NCBI GenBank assembly: GCA_027574665.1
Contig: CM050652.1
Location: 6,242,589-6,306,588 of the forward strand
DNA length: 64,000 nt
Source of the DNA: Rhynochetos jubatus
Lineage: Eukaryota; Chordata; Aves; Eurypygiformes; Rhynochetidae
Direction of reading: 5' to 3'
Of this stretch, positions 48,214-60,062 are shown piece after piece. The translations under genes were made by a program, and so were the position numbers. The notes below the pieces were generated by a model. The model was not told the origin of the DNA, ran no database searches, and saw nothing but the letters and a program-made list of their open reading frames with translations. Each line of letters starts with the position of its first letter. The stretch's first letter is position 1.

Positions 48214-48286
48214 TCCGTCATCTGTTTTTCACATTCTCGTGTATATGATCGTGCAGATTTCGCATCCGCGAATGACGCGTGTGCGC
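48214..48286. promoter_or_regulatory. CpG-rich islet in CpG-poor DNA
   Basis: Nine CpG dinucleotides fall within about 72 bp (in ctccgtca, tctcgtg, gatcgtgc, tttcgcatccgcgaa, gacgcgtgtgcgca), while the flanking kilobases have very few. The stretch includes TGACGCG, close to a CREB/ATF half-site context, and an imperfect TTCGC...GCGAA palindrome. It lies 120-190 bp upstream of the candidate microexon at 48404. Preservation of CpGs suggests local hypomethylation or sequence constraint. The regulatory role is inferred. Confidence 0.3.
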
Positions 48287-48403
48287 ATAAAGCTGTGTAT
48301 GTGTGTCTGCTTTCCTAAAAAATACAAGCGGTATAAAGGCATATTTAAAATTTTATAGCTTCTTTAAACACTAGCTAATTTTTCTTCACTTTGTGTCTTT
48401 CAG

Positions 48404-48439
48404 AGAGACTGCCACAGAATTATCTGGAACATTACCAAG
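48404..48439 (+). CDS. Candidate 36-nt microexon, gene unknown
   Basis: The acceptor (aatttttcttcactttgtgtctttcag|) is strong, and the donor (ACCAAG|gtaagc) fits the consensus closely. The 36 nt keep the reading frame if skipped. In the frame that follows a phase-1 exon the peptide is RLPQNYLEHYQ, the same phase that the candidate at 28677-28735 leaves, so the two would join as ...LPSE-E-RLPQ.... The next good acceptor at 49440 also opens a long frame in the required phase. I cannot name the protein. Supporting points are the two strong splice signals, the phase match and the peptide-like content; the lack of any recognised homologue is the main weakness. Confidence 0.35.
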
Positions 48440-49440
48440 GTAAGCAAGTTGCTCTATACTGCATCTGTGTATCAGTGTCTGGAAGGTGCTGAAAGAAGCA
48501 CGACCTTTTGAGCCAGAACATGATCCTTTCCCTAAGGAAAACTGCTGGGATATTGGGAACTGGAGGTGCAGAGAGAACTCACACTGCATGCTATAGACAG
48601 ACAAATGAGTGTGAAATACTAGTGCCACCAAAACTACACAGCTTAAAACTACACGTTGAAGTTGCTTTGAGGCTTAGCACAGTTGTGCACCTGATGACAA
48701 AAAGCCCAGATGTGGCTTTCTTCCAGCTGTGCAATTATACCCATTGCAGGTGGTTTGGCTCTTGCTTTTGAATTTCACCTGAGGGATGAGGGGAGGGAAA
48801 CTTGGAGTTAGGAGGAAAAACCCACTGTGATCTTAAGGCATTTCATTTGGAAAGCCAGAGAGCAGCTTAGCCCAAATTATTCTATGCTAAGAAAATTTTT
48901 CATAGAATAATAGAACTAGACAAGTCTCCCAGGATGTGACAGAGATTTTTAAAGAGAGATCTGCCTACATATTGTCAGAGGATGCAATAAAATGCTGTAC
49001 TCATGTAGATTAAGGGGTGGAGAGAAGAAAAAAACCATCTGATATGGTAACCTGTCATTAGCAGAGATGCCTGGTGAGCAAAAAATATCGTGCTCTCAGT
49101 CTTCTTGCATCTTCTGCCACCAGTTTTGCTCTTTGAGGTGCAGGGGTTTTTAATAAGGTCATGGTCTGGGGGGTTTAGTTATCCTCTGATTAATACTAAT
49201 GCTGCAGTTCATACGATTTATGATGTTAAAAAGATATTTTAAGAAGGAAATCAATTTTCTTTAACTATGGTAATACATACAAGTTATTTCTGCTTCTCTA
49301 AGGCAGAGAAAAAATGTCTACCTTTGTGATGTGCGTGGTGTATGTTAATTGGCTTGACTGTCGTTAAGCTGTAAAAATACAGATTTTTCGCTATATGTGA
49401 TGTTTTTTTCCCCTTTGTAATGCATCGCCTTGTTTTCTAG
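48440..49440. other. Stretch between the microexon and the next acceptor
   Basis: Unique DNA of about 1 kb. A T-rich and pyrimidine-rich tract at 49400-49440 forms the acceptor (...ttgttttctag|). Nothing else is identifiable. Confidence 0.4.
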
Positions 49441-49733
49441 GTGATTTCTTGTGTGATTTATCAGTTGTTCATTTATTAAATACCTTTCTTCTTATGACTT
49501 ACCATCACCTGTTATCGTCAGCTGTGCGAGCAAATATCCTGGTGAAATTTTGCCAGTCGTTTGGAGTGGTGACCGATGATCAGGCCTACCTGACGCGCAG
49601 AAGATTTTATTCATGTTCATTGCAAAGGAATTACAATTCTTCATACATAAGGGGGGGGGGTGGGGTGGGAAGAAAACAGAGATTCAGAGGAGTATCTGCC
49701 TCCTTGATTAGGAATGTCAGTAACACTGCTTAG
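49441..49733 (+). CDS. Possible exon start with long open frame, 3' limit unknown
   Basis: After a T/C-rich acceptor (ttttttcccctttgtaatgc ... ttgttttctag|, last base 49440) the frame that would follow a phase-1 exon is open for 97 codons, to the stop at 49731-49733. It starts GDFLCDLSVVHLL when joined, continues through AVRANILVKF and TDDQAYLTRR, and then passes through a G10 run at 49651-49660. The G run and the lack of any motif make the distal half doubtful. Possible donors inside are weak (for example CCTG|gtgaaa at about 49542). It may be a terminal exon of the same putative transcript as 28677 and 48404, or simply a chance open frame. Confidence 0.15.
49651..49669 (+). repeat. G-run cluster (10 G, T, 4 G, T, 3 G)
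   Basis: Runs of 10, 4 and 3 G are separated by single T bases. Because the ten-base run can supply two tracts, the site fits a four-tract G-quadruplex motif on the plus strand. It lies in otherwise AT-rich DNA. Confidence 0.8.
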
Positions 49734-52700
49734 CTGTATCTCTTGCTGGTTTTAGTGCTAAAATATTTCCAGTTTGACTGCATGTCCCTAATTGGTTAGG
49801 TATTATATGACTAATATACTGGAAACATGAAGTCCTTGTACTGCAGAAATGAATTGCATTTTAAATTAAAGTTAAAACGAGAGATAGAGGTGCTTGAATA
49901 AACATCCGGTTTCACACTTGCCATTAATGATTGCCTAAATGTGTTTTTTGACTTATTACCACAAAGCTTTAATTTCAACTGTGGCAAGATGTCGCAAGTA
50001 AAATTCAGACTATACAAACAATGTGCACAAGGCATTGTAATTGTGTCATAAATATTAAACCCAATGATCTTGTCTTGATTTAAAACAAATGTTTACAGCT
50101 GTGTGCAGGTTGGCTAGTCCTCCAGCCTTCTCGGGGATTCACCTGTTCCTGCTTTTTCTCTAAATCAGCAGTTCCTTGGGGGTTTTAATCTTATACTGTG
50201 ATGTATTAATCTAATATTTTTTGTTCTTTCAAACTTCAAGTGAACCATTTTGCTATTATTAATTCATAGCAGTGAAACAGTCTAATTTACCCACCAACAC
50301 CACATCTTCTTCCACCCTTACCCTGAAACTACTTTATAACACAGATTTTAAGTGTTGCACCTTGAAATGACAAAACTTACAAACCGCTTTCCCATAGTTA
50401 CTATGCTTGTTGTATTTTGTCCAGTGGGGCAGAAAAAAGCCCTCTGTAATCCTAGAAATCTTAACTCTCATTTGTGCAGGCAAACATGATGCCTTTTCTC
50501 AGGGCAATAAGGACCCGTGGATATATTTGTGGCCAGGATTGATCAAATCCTTTTCAGGTATTCATAAACCTGGTGAAAGGTTTTTCACTGAAGGCAATGT
50601 AAGTGTGAGCAGATGTGTCTGTACTTGGAATATTTTGTCTGACTGTCAGGAAGGTTTAGGCACTGGTGGTGCTAATTTTTTCTTGTCATTTAGGAAAAAA
50701 AAAAAAAAAAAGATGGGAAAGAATTCTCAAATACCCCTTCTGAATTCTAGATAATTGAATTAAAGAAGGAAAGTTAGGGACTTGCTCCCAGAATAGTCAG
50801 AAGTCACTGAAAAGAGTGTTTTGAATATCTTCTCCTGTAGTAACCAAGAGAAGTCACTTATGTGCATTTTTAAAAGAGAATATATAACAAAGTGTTTTGG
50901 TAAATGGTGACTTTTTAATATAGTCATATTTCATTAAATACTGCTGATTGACCTCTAATGATTATTTTTTAAGAGGAAGAAGAAATTACCTTATGTCTTG
51001 CCACTGAAGAACATGTATCATTGGTAGGGGAAAGTAGAAATATCTGAGTTGGTGGACATCATTTAGAAAGGAAGCTAATAAATCAACTTTGCCTGTAGAA
51101 AGATATAAAAATATTCAGCACAATTATATTGTGTCAGTTCTAATTTACCAGCTATTTGTGATGGTTTGGGGAAGCTCAGGCTAGAGATGGAATTAAAAAT
51201 TTAAACTTAAAATGTGATAAAGCAGCTTTACAATTTTTATATTAAGTCACGTTATTATGTCTATGAATGTATATTGTTTTTTTCAAAAAAAGGGTTTCTG
51301 TGTGCAACAGCACATCAAAGAATGGATCTTCACAAGGAAAACTTTATAATAATATTAAGTTGTTCATTGCATGACCTATTTAGAGTACTCAAATACTTCT
51401 TGTTGTAGACTACATAATTAAATTTTAAATGGAACATGATAAAGAAATTATACTGGTGATCTCTAGAGATTTGAATACCCTATTTGGATCTTTACAAGAG
51501 TGTAGCAAAGGCATACTTTAAAATTTAATAAAGGTTTGGCCTATTTATTTTTTTCCTTTTATATGTTCTATAGCTGTTATGGCAGTCCTGTTTCATACTG
51601 TATTTGCTCTCAGCTTTACATAGGTGGTGCCTGTGATAACAGACCAAACTAAAAGTATCAGAAGAAATATAGCTTAACTTGAGAAATCCACCATTTAAAC
51701 ATGATACAGAACAATTAATGACTGAAGATAAGCTCCTAAAATCTTGCGGTACCTAAGTTTGTAAGCACCCTTTCACAGACCATCATCTGAGCTAAGTGGT
51801 CGAGAGGAGCAGTAGATTAGTGAGGTGGAGTACTTGAGCACAGTGCAAAGCCCTATGGGCACGAGGGAGACGATGTTGGGAGCTTAAATGAGAAAACACT
51901 CAGCTTCAGTATCAAAGGAATGGTTTCAGTCTCTAACCACTTCTGTTTGTTTCTGTGAAAGTTACTTTATATTTAAAGAAGAACAAATACTTTAGACTGA
52001 CTGTATGGATTATTTGCTTACTGTTAGGTTAGTAATGATAACAGAGGTAAAATTTGGGCTACTCTTCCACTTTCATGTAGGGGCTCAATTTTACATTTCA
52101 CTCAGGGGGACGGGGAGTAAAGTTTAAGTGGCTACTTCCTCCTCGAAGGTGTTCCTATTTACTGTTTAAAAAAATTCAAGAGAATAATTTGGATAGATAT
52201 TTTTCACAGAAAAAAAAAACATAGAAAGATTTCTGCAACCCCTGCTTCAATCATCAAACCTGTATTTTGATGTAAAGGCCATCTTAAAATTAATTTAGAT
52301 TTTTTTTTTTAGAAGGGTGGGAGAAAATCTGCATTAAAATATAATGGCATAGATACATCAATGTAAAAACAAGTATGTTTAAAATGGAAGTTTAAACCTT
52401 CATCTTGTCTTAGGTGTCATAATTTGGTACCTTTATATATTTTAAACCAGTGGTCTGGACTAGGGTACAAATTTTAAGCCCTCATCAGTTGGGCTTTTAT
52501 CCTCCACCTTTCCATAGATTTCTTTAACAGTGTCTAAGTTCCATTTACTGTACAGACTGATGTTCTTGCGTGTCTACAGCATTTTGAAAATAGAATTTAA
52601 GTACTGAAGTCACTTGGGTACTTTTGAAAAATGTTAACCTGCAACTTCACCATTATTTAAATCTAATGCAACTAAGCTTTTATCTAAAGGGAAAAGAAGG

Positions 52701-55700
52701 ATTGACAACCCACCATATGACAAGCAAAATGAAATCTCTTGATCACTAACTGTCACCAGTCTTTCTAATACCATTGTGTTAGGGAATGATATGTCTTCCA
52801 AGGAGCTAAGTACACAAGGTTTTGAATCATTTCTGTCCTGACAGCCTAACCCAAGTAACTACTTGTAAGTGCTTGGATGAATTATAAATTCTATGTGGCT
52901 CTGTGGAGTGAGTTAATAAAACATCTATGAGCATTTTAATTACTATAAAATGAAAAGAATTTTTCTGCTGACAGTAATAGGGGATGGACTAAAGACCTAC
53001 TTGACATCTCAGTTACTGTCTTCACTGGTTTTGCGTGGACTGTGGGCCTCTGTGTTTGCTCTTCTGGTCCAGTTCAGGTCTTCTGCCAAGAAATTTCTCT
53101 CACTCTGAGAACACCAGGTTATCCCTTCCATACGCTCTCATGTTTTATACACTGTGGATGCCCTGTCATGTCACTGGTGCTGCTTTGCCAGCCGTGTCAG
53201 GCTTGAACATCCATTCCACCTACACCACCTGTGTCTCTGCCAGTCTACAAGGGAATTTTCCTTACCATAACATTTACTGACGTTTTATTCTTCCTTAAAT
53301 AAAGCAGGTATTTGGCATAGTCCATTTGTGACTCTCTCTTCTAATGTAGAAGTTCTTCTTTCTACGTCCAAATCCCTTCTCAAAACTCACTTTTGTTTAG
53401 AGGCATATAAATAATAGGTCAAGAAAATGTTGTTCATCCTGGGCGGCAGGCAGTGGTAGCTGATAGCATTAAAATCTCTCGAATGTCAGACTATGTGCAG
53501 CTAACCAGAGTTAGTCTTTGGAAATGATATCATCTTGTATCTTTTCTGAAACCACATCATTAAAAAGAAAAGAAAAAGATTCCAGCCCTCGATATTTAAA
53601 TGTTTGCAAGTCAACTGTCTTAAAGAGCAGGTTTTCCATAATTTGGATGCCTGCCATTTTCTGAAGAAAATCATTATTTCAAATTGAGACTTGAATTTAA
53701 CTAATCATTCCCTTAGAAAAAAAATACAAAAAAATCTTATGTTTGACCTTTCTCTGTGCTGCAGATGCTTATTTCTAAATACTGTTTTCTTTCTTCTAAC
53801 CTTTGAGCTGTCTTTCTGTGCTGCAAGCAGGACTGCCTATTACCCATTGTATGTGCTGTATTGGAATGCCGTGATGTTGTTTGGGCTTTCTGAGGTGCTG
53901 TAATTTAAATTACAGTAATTATTTGTGAGAGTAACGGGTTTGATGTTATTGTAAGTGAATCTGGGTTTTTGAGGAAATAATACACAACTTGTCCTTTCAT
54001 TATTCTGATTTTTATTTTTTCTAAGGAAAGCTTCAATATCATTAGAACATGAGATGGAGTTATTCCTTCTAGTAGCTGTCAGCCTTTTTTGTTGTTGTTG
54101 GTTTACATCCATTTTGAAACATGTTTTTTACCATTGATGTTGATCTTAAAGGACACTTACGTGCAATCTGATCCCTTCCTGAATAGGTATTTCTAAAATC
54201 TTAAGAGGAGCCTAAGGAGCATAGAGGTGATTTTCCATATGAAAATCTTACTGATGACAGGCATCCAAAAATTACTAAGATACCAATGGCAGGATTCACA
54301 TTGCCTAAATTTAGCTATCACAAAAGTCCTTGGCCTAAAGAACCAGGGGAGAAATGAAGAGCAATAGGTACCTTATCTTGGGCCAAGGTAAATAACCTTG
54401 GGGAATTTTTCTTTCTCCATTACCTGAAAGTAGAGCCTGGGGGAACAGCATAGACTAGATGTTTCACCTGATGATAGCTTTAATGTAAGGTGAGTCCTAG
54501 CAGCCTGAGCTTCATGAGTGTTAAAGTGACGTGAGCTGATGCCTACTGGAGTTTTGAGGACATTGACATACTTAACCTCAAAAAAAAGCTTTCGATATTT
54601 GGTACTTAAGTCCTAAATATAGACCCTGGGAAGGAGGGGGGAAAGTCAGACAAAAATGATTCTTGGACTTGATACGTCTCTGACCCAGAAGGCAGTAACT
54701 CTTCTCACATTGCAGAGTCCTGAGAAATCACGCCCCTCACTCTTGAAATGGCTCCTAATTATACACAGACTTTGAGTCTTAAAATGAGTGTTAGTTATTT
54801 TACATAGTGACCTGGGTTCTGAACCTACAATCATTTTTCACCAGCAATTGTTAGCATCTATCACAAACACTAATGAATTTGACAGCAGACTTTTATCTTA
54901 AAAATCTGGTAGCACTTTTATTTTTATTCCCTACTGTAAAACTCTAAAACTAGGGACATATTCCCCCTTTTTTTTCCCTGTTACTCACCTGTACCAGACT
55001 TCCAAGCATCTTTTTACCTTGTCTTACGAAGCATTGCATCCATACGTGCCCAATGAGGATAACGTGCAGAAGAAATGAAAGAACTCAGAACTCTTCATTT
55101 CCATTCCTGAAGGTGAATTCCAAGATCGTGATTATTCTTATTTATACAGTGCCTAAAGAGTGCTAAATACTTTATGGAACAAATAAAAGACCTCTTGTAA
55201 AAAGCACGCATTCCTATAATCTAATTTTAGTCTCAAATCAGGCAGTATGAATGCTAAGCAGCAGGGCTTGAAGAAAAATAGAAAGTATATGAAGGCTACA
55301 CTAATAAGATTGAGCAGTTATTTAGGTTGATTATCTGTTCCACTTAATAGCGCTGCAGTATCTTACTGGTTTAAGCTAAACTTACATTGGTCTGGGGAGA
55401 ACATTTGACTGACACAGGAATGGTATTTCTGGGACTTGTTCAAAAAATGAGCCTTTAAACAGGAGTTTGAATGAAGACAGAGAAAGGGACCATTACAGGT
55501 GGATTTTGAGAGGCCATTCCAGTTAACAAACAGCAAAGGAAACCATGTTAAAATAAAAAGACTTTTTTCCCTTTGTCACTATTTCCCAGCTCTGTTGAAA
55601 TACTTGTGCTACAAGTTAGTTATTTGTGTGTATCCTTTGCTTAATTGTTGTTTTAGCACTTGACATAATCACAACAGTGTTATTTAGATAGTCAGTGCGA

Positions 55701-58308
55701 AGACTGAAACTTGTGGGAATCACTTCAGCTAAATATGCATTGGGGGGAAGAAAAGGTGTATGCACATCTGCCTTTGGAGAAACAGCCCAAGTCCAGGAGA
55801 GTTATCATGGCAGAGTTGAGAAACTTTCTCTTAGTACTTTTGCTACAGCATAGGCAAGGAATGTATCACATATTATGACGTAATAGAGTATTATATCATA
55901 TGTTTTATAAATAGAAATGAACCGCTGGTATACAAGATTTTTTGTGTGTCATGCTCACCATCGGTGCCAGAAGACCAGGAGTAAGATACAGGCGTGGGAC
56001 AGTGTCAGGAAACCCCACACCGGTACTCCTAGGAGAGCAGAGGCTCTGGATAATGCTGTCCTCAACATTCTGAGCATCGCTCTTATTTATGAAATAATAG
56101 CTATTGTAACATTTACAAAAATTGCCACTGTTTTAACGATTCCAAAGATTTGCTATGAAATACAAGCAAATCTTAGACAATTCTTAGTAAATTATTTAAA
56201 GAGGTTAAAAAAAAAACCCAAGAACCTAACACATTCCCCAGTGTTCAAGGTTAACAGTTTATACTTCATCTACATTATATTAAAAACATTTTTACTGGAG
56301 TCCATAAACGTTACACATTTTTAAAAGGCAATGATCACAGTGGGACTAGAGACGTTACATAAAGCCAGACTCGAGCTCTGCAAGCAGTAATTGGTGACTG
56401 TTTTTTATTTTTTGAGGGTGCTGACTTGAAAATTCCCCCTATGAGATGATGCAGATTTTCAAGTCTGTGCCTTGCCATTAGAAGTAGGCAGCCCTAAAGT
56501 TTTTCTGTGGTCAGCAGAAGGCGGCTGTGAGCCCCAACCTCACGTGTTGAGATCAGTGGCTCATAGTGGTGCTGTAACTTACTTCCTAGCGATGATGTTT
56601 TGCCAGTTTGGAGCCACCGAGGACCTACCCCACTTTCTGTGTACGTTCTCCCAATGTGTTCTGCAAGTTGTGTCCTACACAGCACTTCTACAACAGCAAA
56701 GTGCTGGCGTGACGCTTCTCTTAGCTGGACTATAATGGAATATATTTTTCATTCAGACCCTTGGAATTTTTAGAGCTTTCGCACTGTTTTTGGCAGGGAA
56801 TGTTTAAGCCTCATCAAAGCCATGAAGCTGTAGAGTGGATGCAGATCATGTCTGTTTGCCATAATTTAACCTTAATGAATGTCCGTGGAGAAAGGAAAGA
56901 AAACAAGATGTCAGGCTTCACCTAACACAAAAAAATAGAAAACTGGTCTTTTTCTGATTATTTTGCTTCTGAACTTTTATATACTCATATATTATAGAAC
57001 ACCAGTGAGTGTAATGTTAGTGTGAGTATTGCTGCTTACTTGTTGCTGTAAAATGAGTATCATCTGATTTGATCCCAACTTTGTCACTAAAACTGTAGGC
57101 AGCTCTACTTGATTAAGAAAGAAGAATATACACACAGAAACTCAGTTTTGGAAGTATTCTCTTGAATCATGAACAGAGAATCATAAAGCAGGAGCCTAAA
57201 ATAAGGGACGAAATGACTCCTAATACTTTATGATTTGGGTTAATCAAAAGTACTGGACAACTGCAGGTGCCACTGACTTTGGTTCCAAAGGTAAGTGTGC
57301 TTTTCTCAACCAGGCTATTGATTCAAGAACTTATAAGGTGGCTGCAGCATTTAGGAAATCTGCTTTGGAGATTGGAGCTCAGGAGCCCATCTTTTAACTA
57401 GGTGTTCAAAAATTATTTTCTTGTATTAAGATTTTTCTCTTTGGGGGGTACAGATGGATCTGCACCAGTGTGCTTGTAGATGCCAGAGAGCCTGTGGCTT
57501 CCCATGTCTCAGTCACTGGTAGCTTTCGTTCCAGGATCGCATGGTGAAGTAAGCAGAAGTTCCTGCAACTAAAAAGTTTTATTTAACAAAAATGAAATAT
57601 TATTATTCATGTCATGAGTAATTGGATCCCCAGATGTTCTCATTTTGTATCAAAGGCTGGGGACAATATGACTCTAGATAGACTGTGACAACATGAATTG
57701 ATTTCTTCTTTCTCTTTTTTCTTTCTTTTTTTTATTTTGAACCTGCAAAGTGACTGTGGGGTTTTTTTTTAGCTGATTGCTTGGAGCTGACATTACAGAC
57801 TGTGCAGCTGTAAAAAAGACCTTCTCATTTTCATTGGGTGTAAATAAAATAAAATATTGCAGAAATAGCATTACTTTTCCCCTGTCCTATCCCTGCAGAA
57901 ATAAACAGAGATAACTTGGATAAAGCAATTGGATTTGGAAAAGCATTCACAAGAAGCGATGGTTGCTGCTAACACTGAATATTCAGAATGTAATAATAAA
58001 AGTAATCATGTTACTAAAAAGCCACCTGTTACTTTCTTCAGTTTTTATCTAAAGCATAGAGTTCACTTTTTTTGTTTCTGATTCTTATAGCAGAGAGGGA
58101 AGTCTAGCTCTTTAGAAATATGCGAGGTAGTAATTCCTTATTAAAGTTAGGCAGAAAGAAACCCTGCTTGCTAGCATTTCTAAAGCTGTTAAAGATGGAT
58201 GTTTCCACAAACTAAGTGCTTGTTAAGGCATGCACACACTGTGCATACAAGCAATAAGTCTGTTTTGCTGAACTGTGAAATTGCACTGAGTAATTTCTCT
58301 AATAACAG
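49734..58308. other. Unique AT-rich stretch
   Basis: No gene or named repeat is supported. An A17 run lies at 50695-50711, and T- and A-runs near 52210 and 52301. A consensus donor reading CAG|gtgagt on the minus strand sits at 54987-54989, but every frame upstream of it that I tried is stopped. A 135-codon plus-strand frame at 55917-56324 has a slightly GC-richer first half and no recognised motif. Confidence 0.4.
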
Positions 58309-58436
58309 AATAGATATTGCACCTCTGACCCCAGAGGAGCTGCAGGCTCGGTGCAGCAGCCAGCCCTGGCATCAGCAGAAAGTCGTGCAACCAAAGCACG
58401 GGCTGCCTGCTGACTGGCCGAAAGACAAGGAAAAAG
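58309..58436 (+). CDS. Candidate coding exon (128 nt), gene unknown
   Basis: Between ttctctaataacag| and AAAAAG|gtggta lies a segment clearly GC-richer than its flanks. One base into it, the frame is open through IDIAPLTPEELQARCSSQPW, then a Gln/Lys/Pro-rich part containing KHGLPADWPKDKEK, and stays open 12 codons past the donor to TAA. The composition (Pro, Gln, Trp, charged residues) looks like a disordered protein segment. It would enter after 2 nt of a split codon, so it cannot follow the 36-nt exon directly; another exon would be needed. The acceptor is moderate and the donor fair. A second frame is open too from an internal ccccag. The product is not recognised. Confidence 0.28.
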
Positions 58437-60033
58437 GTGGTAACAAAAGAAACTTGCCATACAACTTGTAAATGTTCTAACTGGTTAAAAAATTCAGAAA
58501 ATGATTAATGATGAAGGTACTTTATTTATTGATCCCCTCTGGCCTCATCTTGTGACCTGTTCTTCAGAGGAGCTGCAAGACTGTGTCCACAGTTGTGTGT
58601 TTGGACAGCCACCTCCTACTTCCAAAGCAAGTATTCAATCCACTATGAGCATACAGTAGCAGAAGCTTTTAATTGGCATTTCATGTTAGCTTTCTCTTAT
58701 AGAAATGATGCAGTGGTGATGTTTTTCCTCTCTGTTATGGACAATGCCTGTGGAAATAACAGTTCAGGAGCTGGAGCAGGAAAAAACTCCACAGTATCCC
58801 TCAGGATAATACTGCATGTGTAGAAATGAGAAAATAAATCATATAAGAAAAGCATTCCGTTAAAGCAGCAACTCTATCTTCTATTTCAAAACTTGCAAGG
58901 TGAAAAAGAGTGATGTGGTTTAAAGGGGATATTGATTTGGCAGAGCTACGCATGAACTCATGCCACAACCCCAGTATTTCTCCGGTCTCTGAACCTCTTA
59001 GAATTAATGCAAGGGGTTTAGATTGATTGCTTGATGTTTTTTGGTAAAAATAGTGAGTCTGATGAATCATAAGTATTCAAAGTGATCAAAAATAAAGAAA
59101 GAAAAAGTTACTTTAAGGACCGAGAAGAATTTTGTCAGTTGTACTTTCTTGTAGTGATGTATAGTTGGAGCAAGGCAGTGAGAAAGACTACCTCATTTCT
59201 TCTGCCTTCCATTTTTTGTTGTGAGTGATTGACTTCCTTCAGCAGCTCCATCAGGTAATGTGACATAAACGGGAAATAAATTCCCAGCGTGAATTTGTCT
59301 CACAGTGCCAGGGACATAACAGACATTTTTAGATATTCACCCATTTGAAAAAAATTCGAAGCTCAGGCAGATGTTGAAAATCTGGCAGTCAAGTTTGGCT
59401 TGCTATTCTCATGCAGGTTTTCAAATTTTTAGCTTAACTAGATGGCATTTTATTAACTTGTGGAAGACTATCGGGCTTTGGTAGTGGGTGCTGGATAACA
59501 GAAAATACGTGGCAGGAGCTGTTTATCTTTACAGAAGCATAAAGCTGTTGTTCGGGGGAAGCCTGTGGTTCACCTCCTCACCTGGTATTACCTAGCAGCT
59601 GATTTATCCTGGCAAGGCCGAGAAGAGGCAGCTATGGAAAGAAAAACCTGCAGGAAAATCTTCTCAGTCCCTAGCCAAACTTCTTTTCACACCAGTAAGA
59701 AGATGCTTTTCTATGGTTTTTAGTGGGTTTATAACACCTGATATTCTATCTTTTCAAGAGACACAGATGTCCAGTTTTCTTCTGACTTTCAGATGTGATG
59801 CTTTCTTTGGATGAACCAAAGCCGAAAACATGTTTCCTTTTGTAAATTCAATTTTGGATTAACTCCATTCTGTGAGACAAGGCACAGCTTTAAAGAATTA
59901 TGGCTAGAGTTCACAGAAACAATAAATAAGGAAATGATTATCAATAAAAAGAAAATGCTCCAAATTCCATTCCCCCCCCCCGACCCATTTCTGCATGCAT
60001 CAAAGCTGGTGTCTTCTGACCTTCTAGAAGCTT
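58437..60033. other. Unique non-coding stretch
   Basis: AT-rich DNA with no identifiable element apart from a C10 run at about 59973-59982. Confidence 0.4.
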
Positions 60034-60062
60034 ATAAGATTTATGGTATCTATAAATCTTAT
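60034..60062. repeat. Perfect hairpin, 11-bp arms, 7-nt loop
   Basis: ATAAGATTTAT at 60034-60044 is the exact reverse complement of ATAAATCTTAT at 60052-60062, with loop ggtatct. The stem can be lengthened by four more pairs (gctt with aagc) across a 4-nt bulge on the right side. The short stem and AT content argue against a microRNA precursor. A cruciform-prone palindrome or a remnant of an inverted-repeat element are alternatives. Confidence 0.85.

Noticed and set aside
54987..55130. Perfect CAG|gtgagt donor on the minus strand
   Set aside because: Every frame back to the nearest plausible acceptor (caccttcag) contains a stop, so no coding exon is supported. A non-coding exon cannot be excluded.
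57263..57292. 24-nt segment between ctgcag and gtaagtgtg
   Set aside because: The acceptor lacks a pyrimidine tract, the body matches the common word ccactgactttggttcc, and nothing nearby fits.
60034..60062. MicroRNA precursor
   Set aside because: The stem is only 11-15 pairs, shorter than the roughly 22-pair mature duplex region required.
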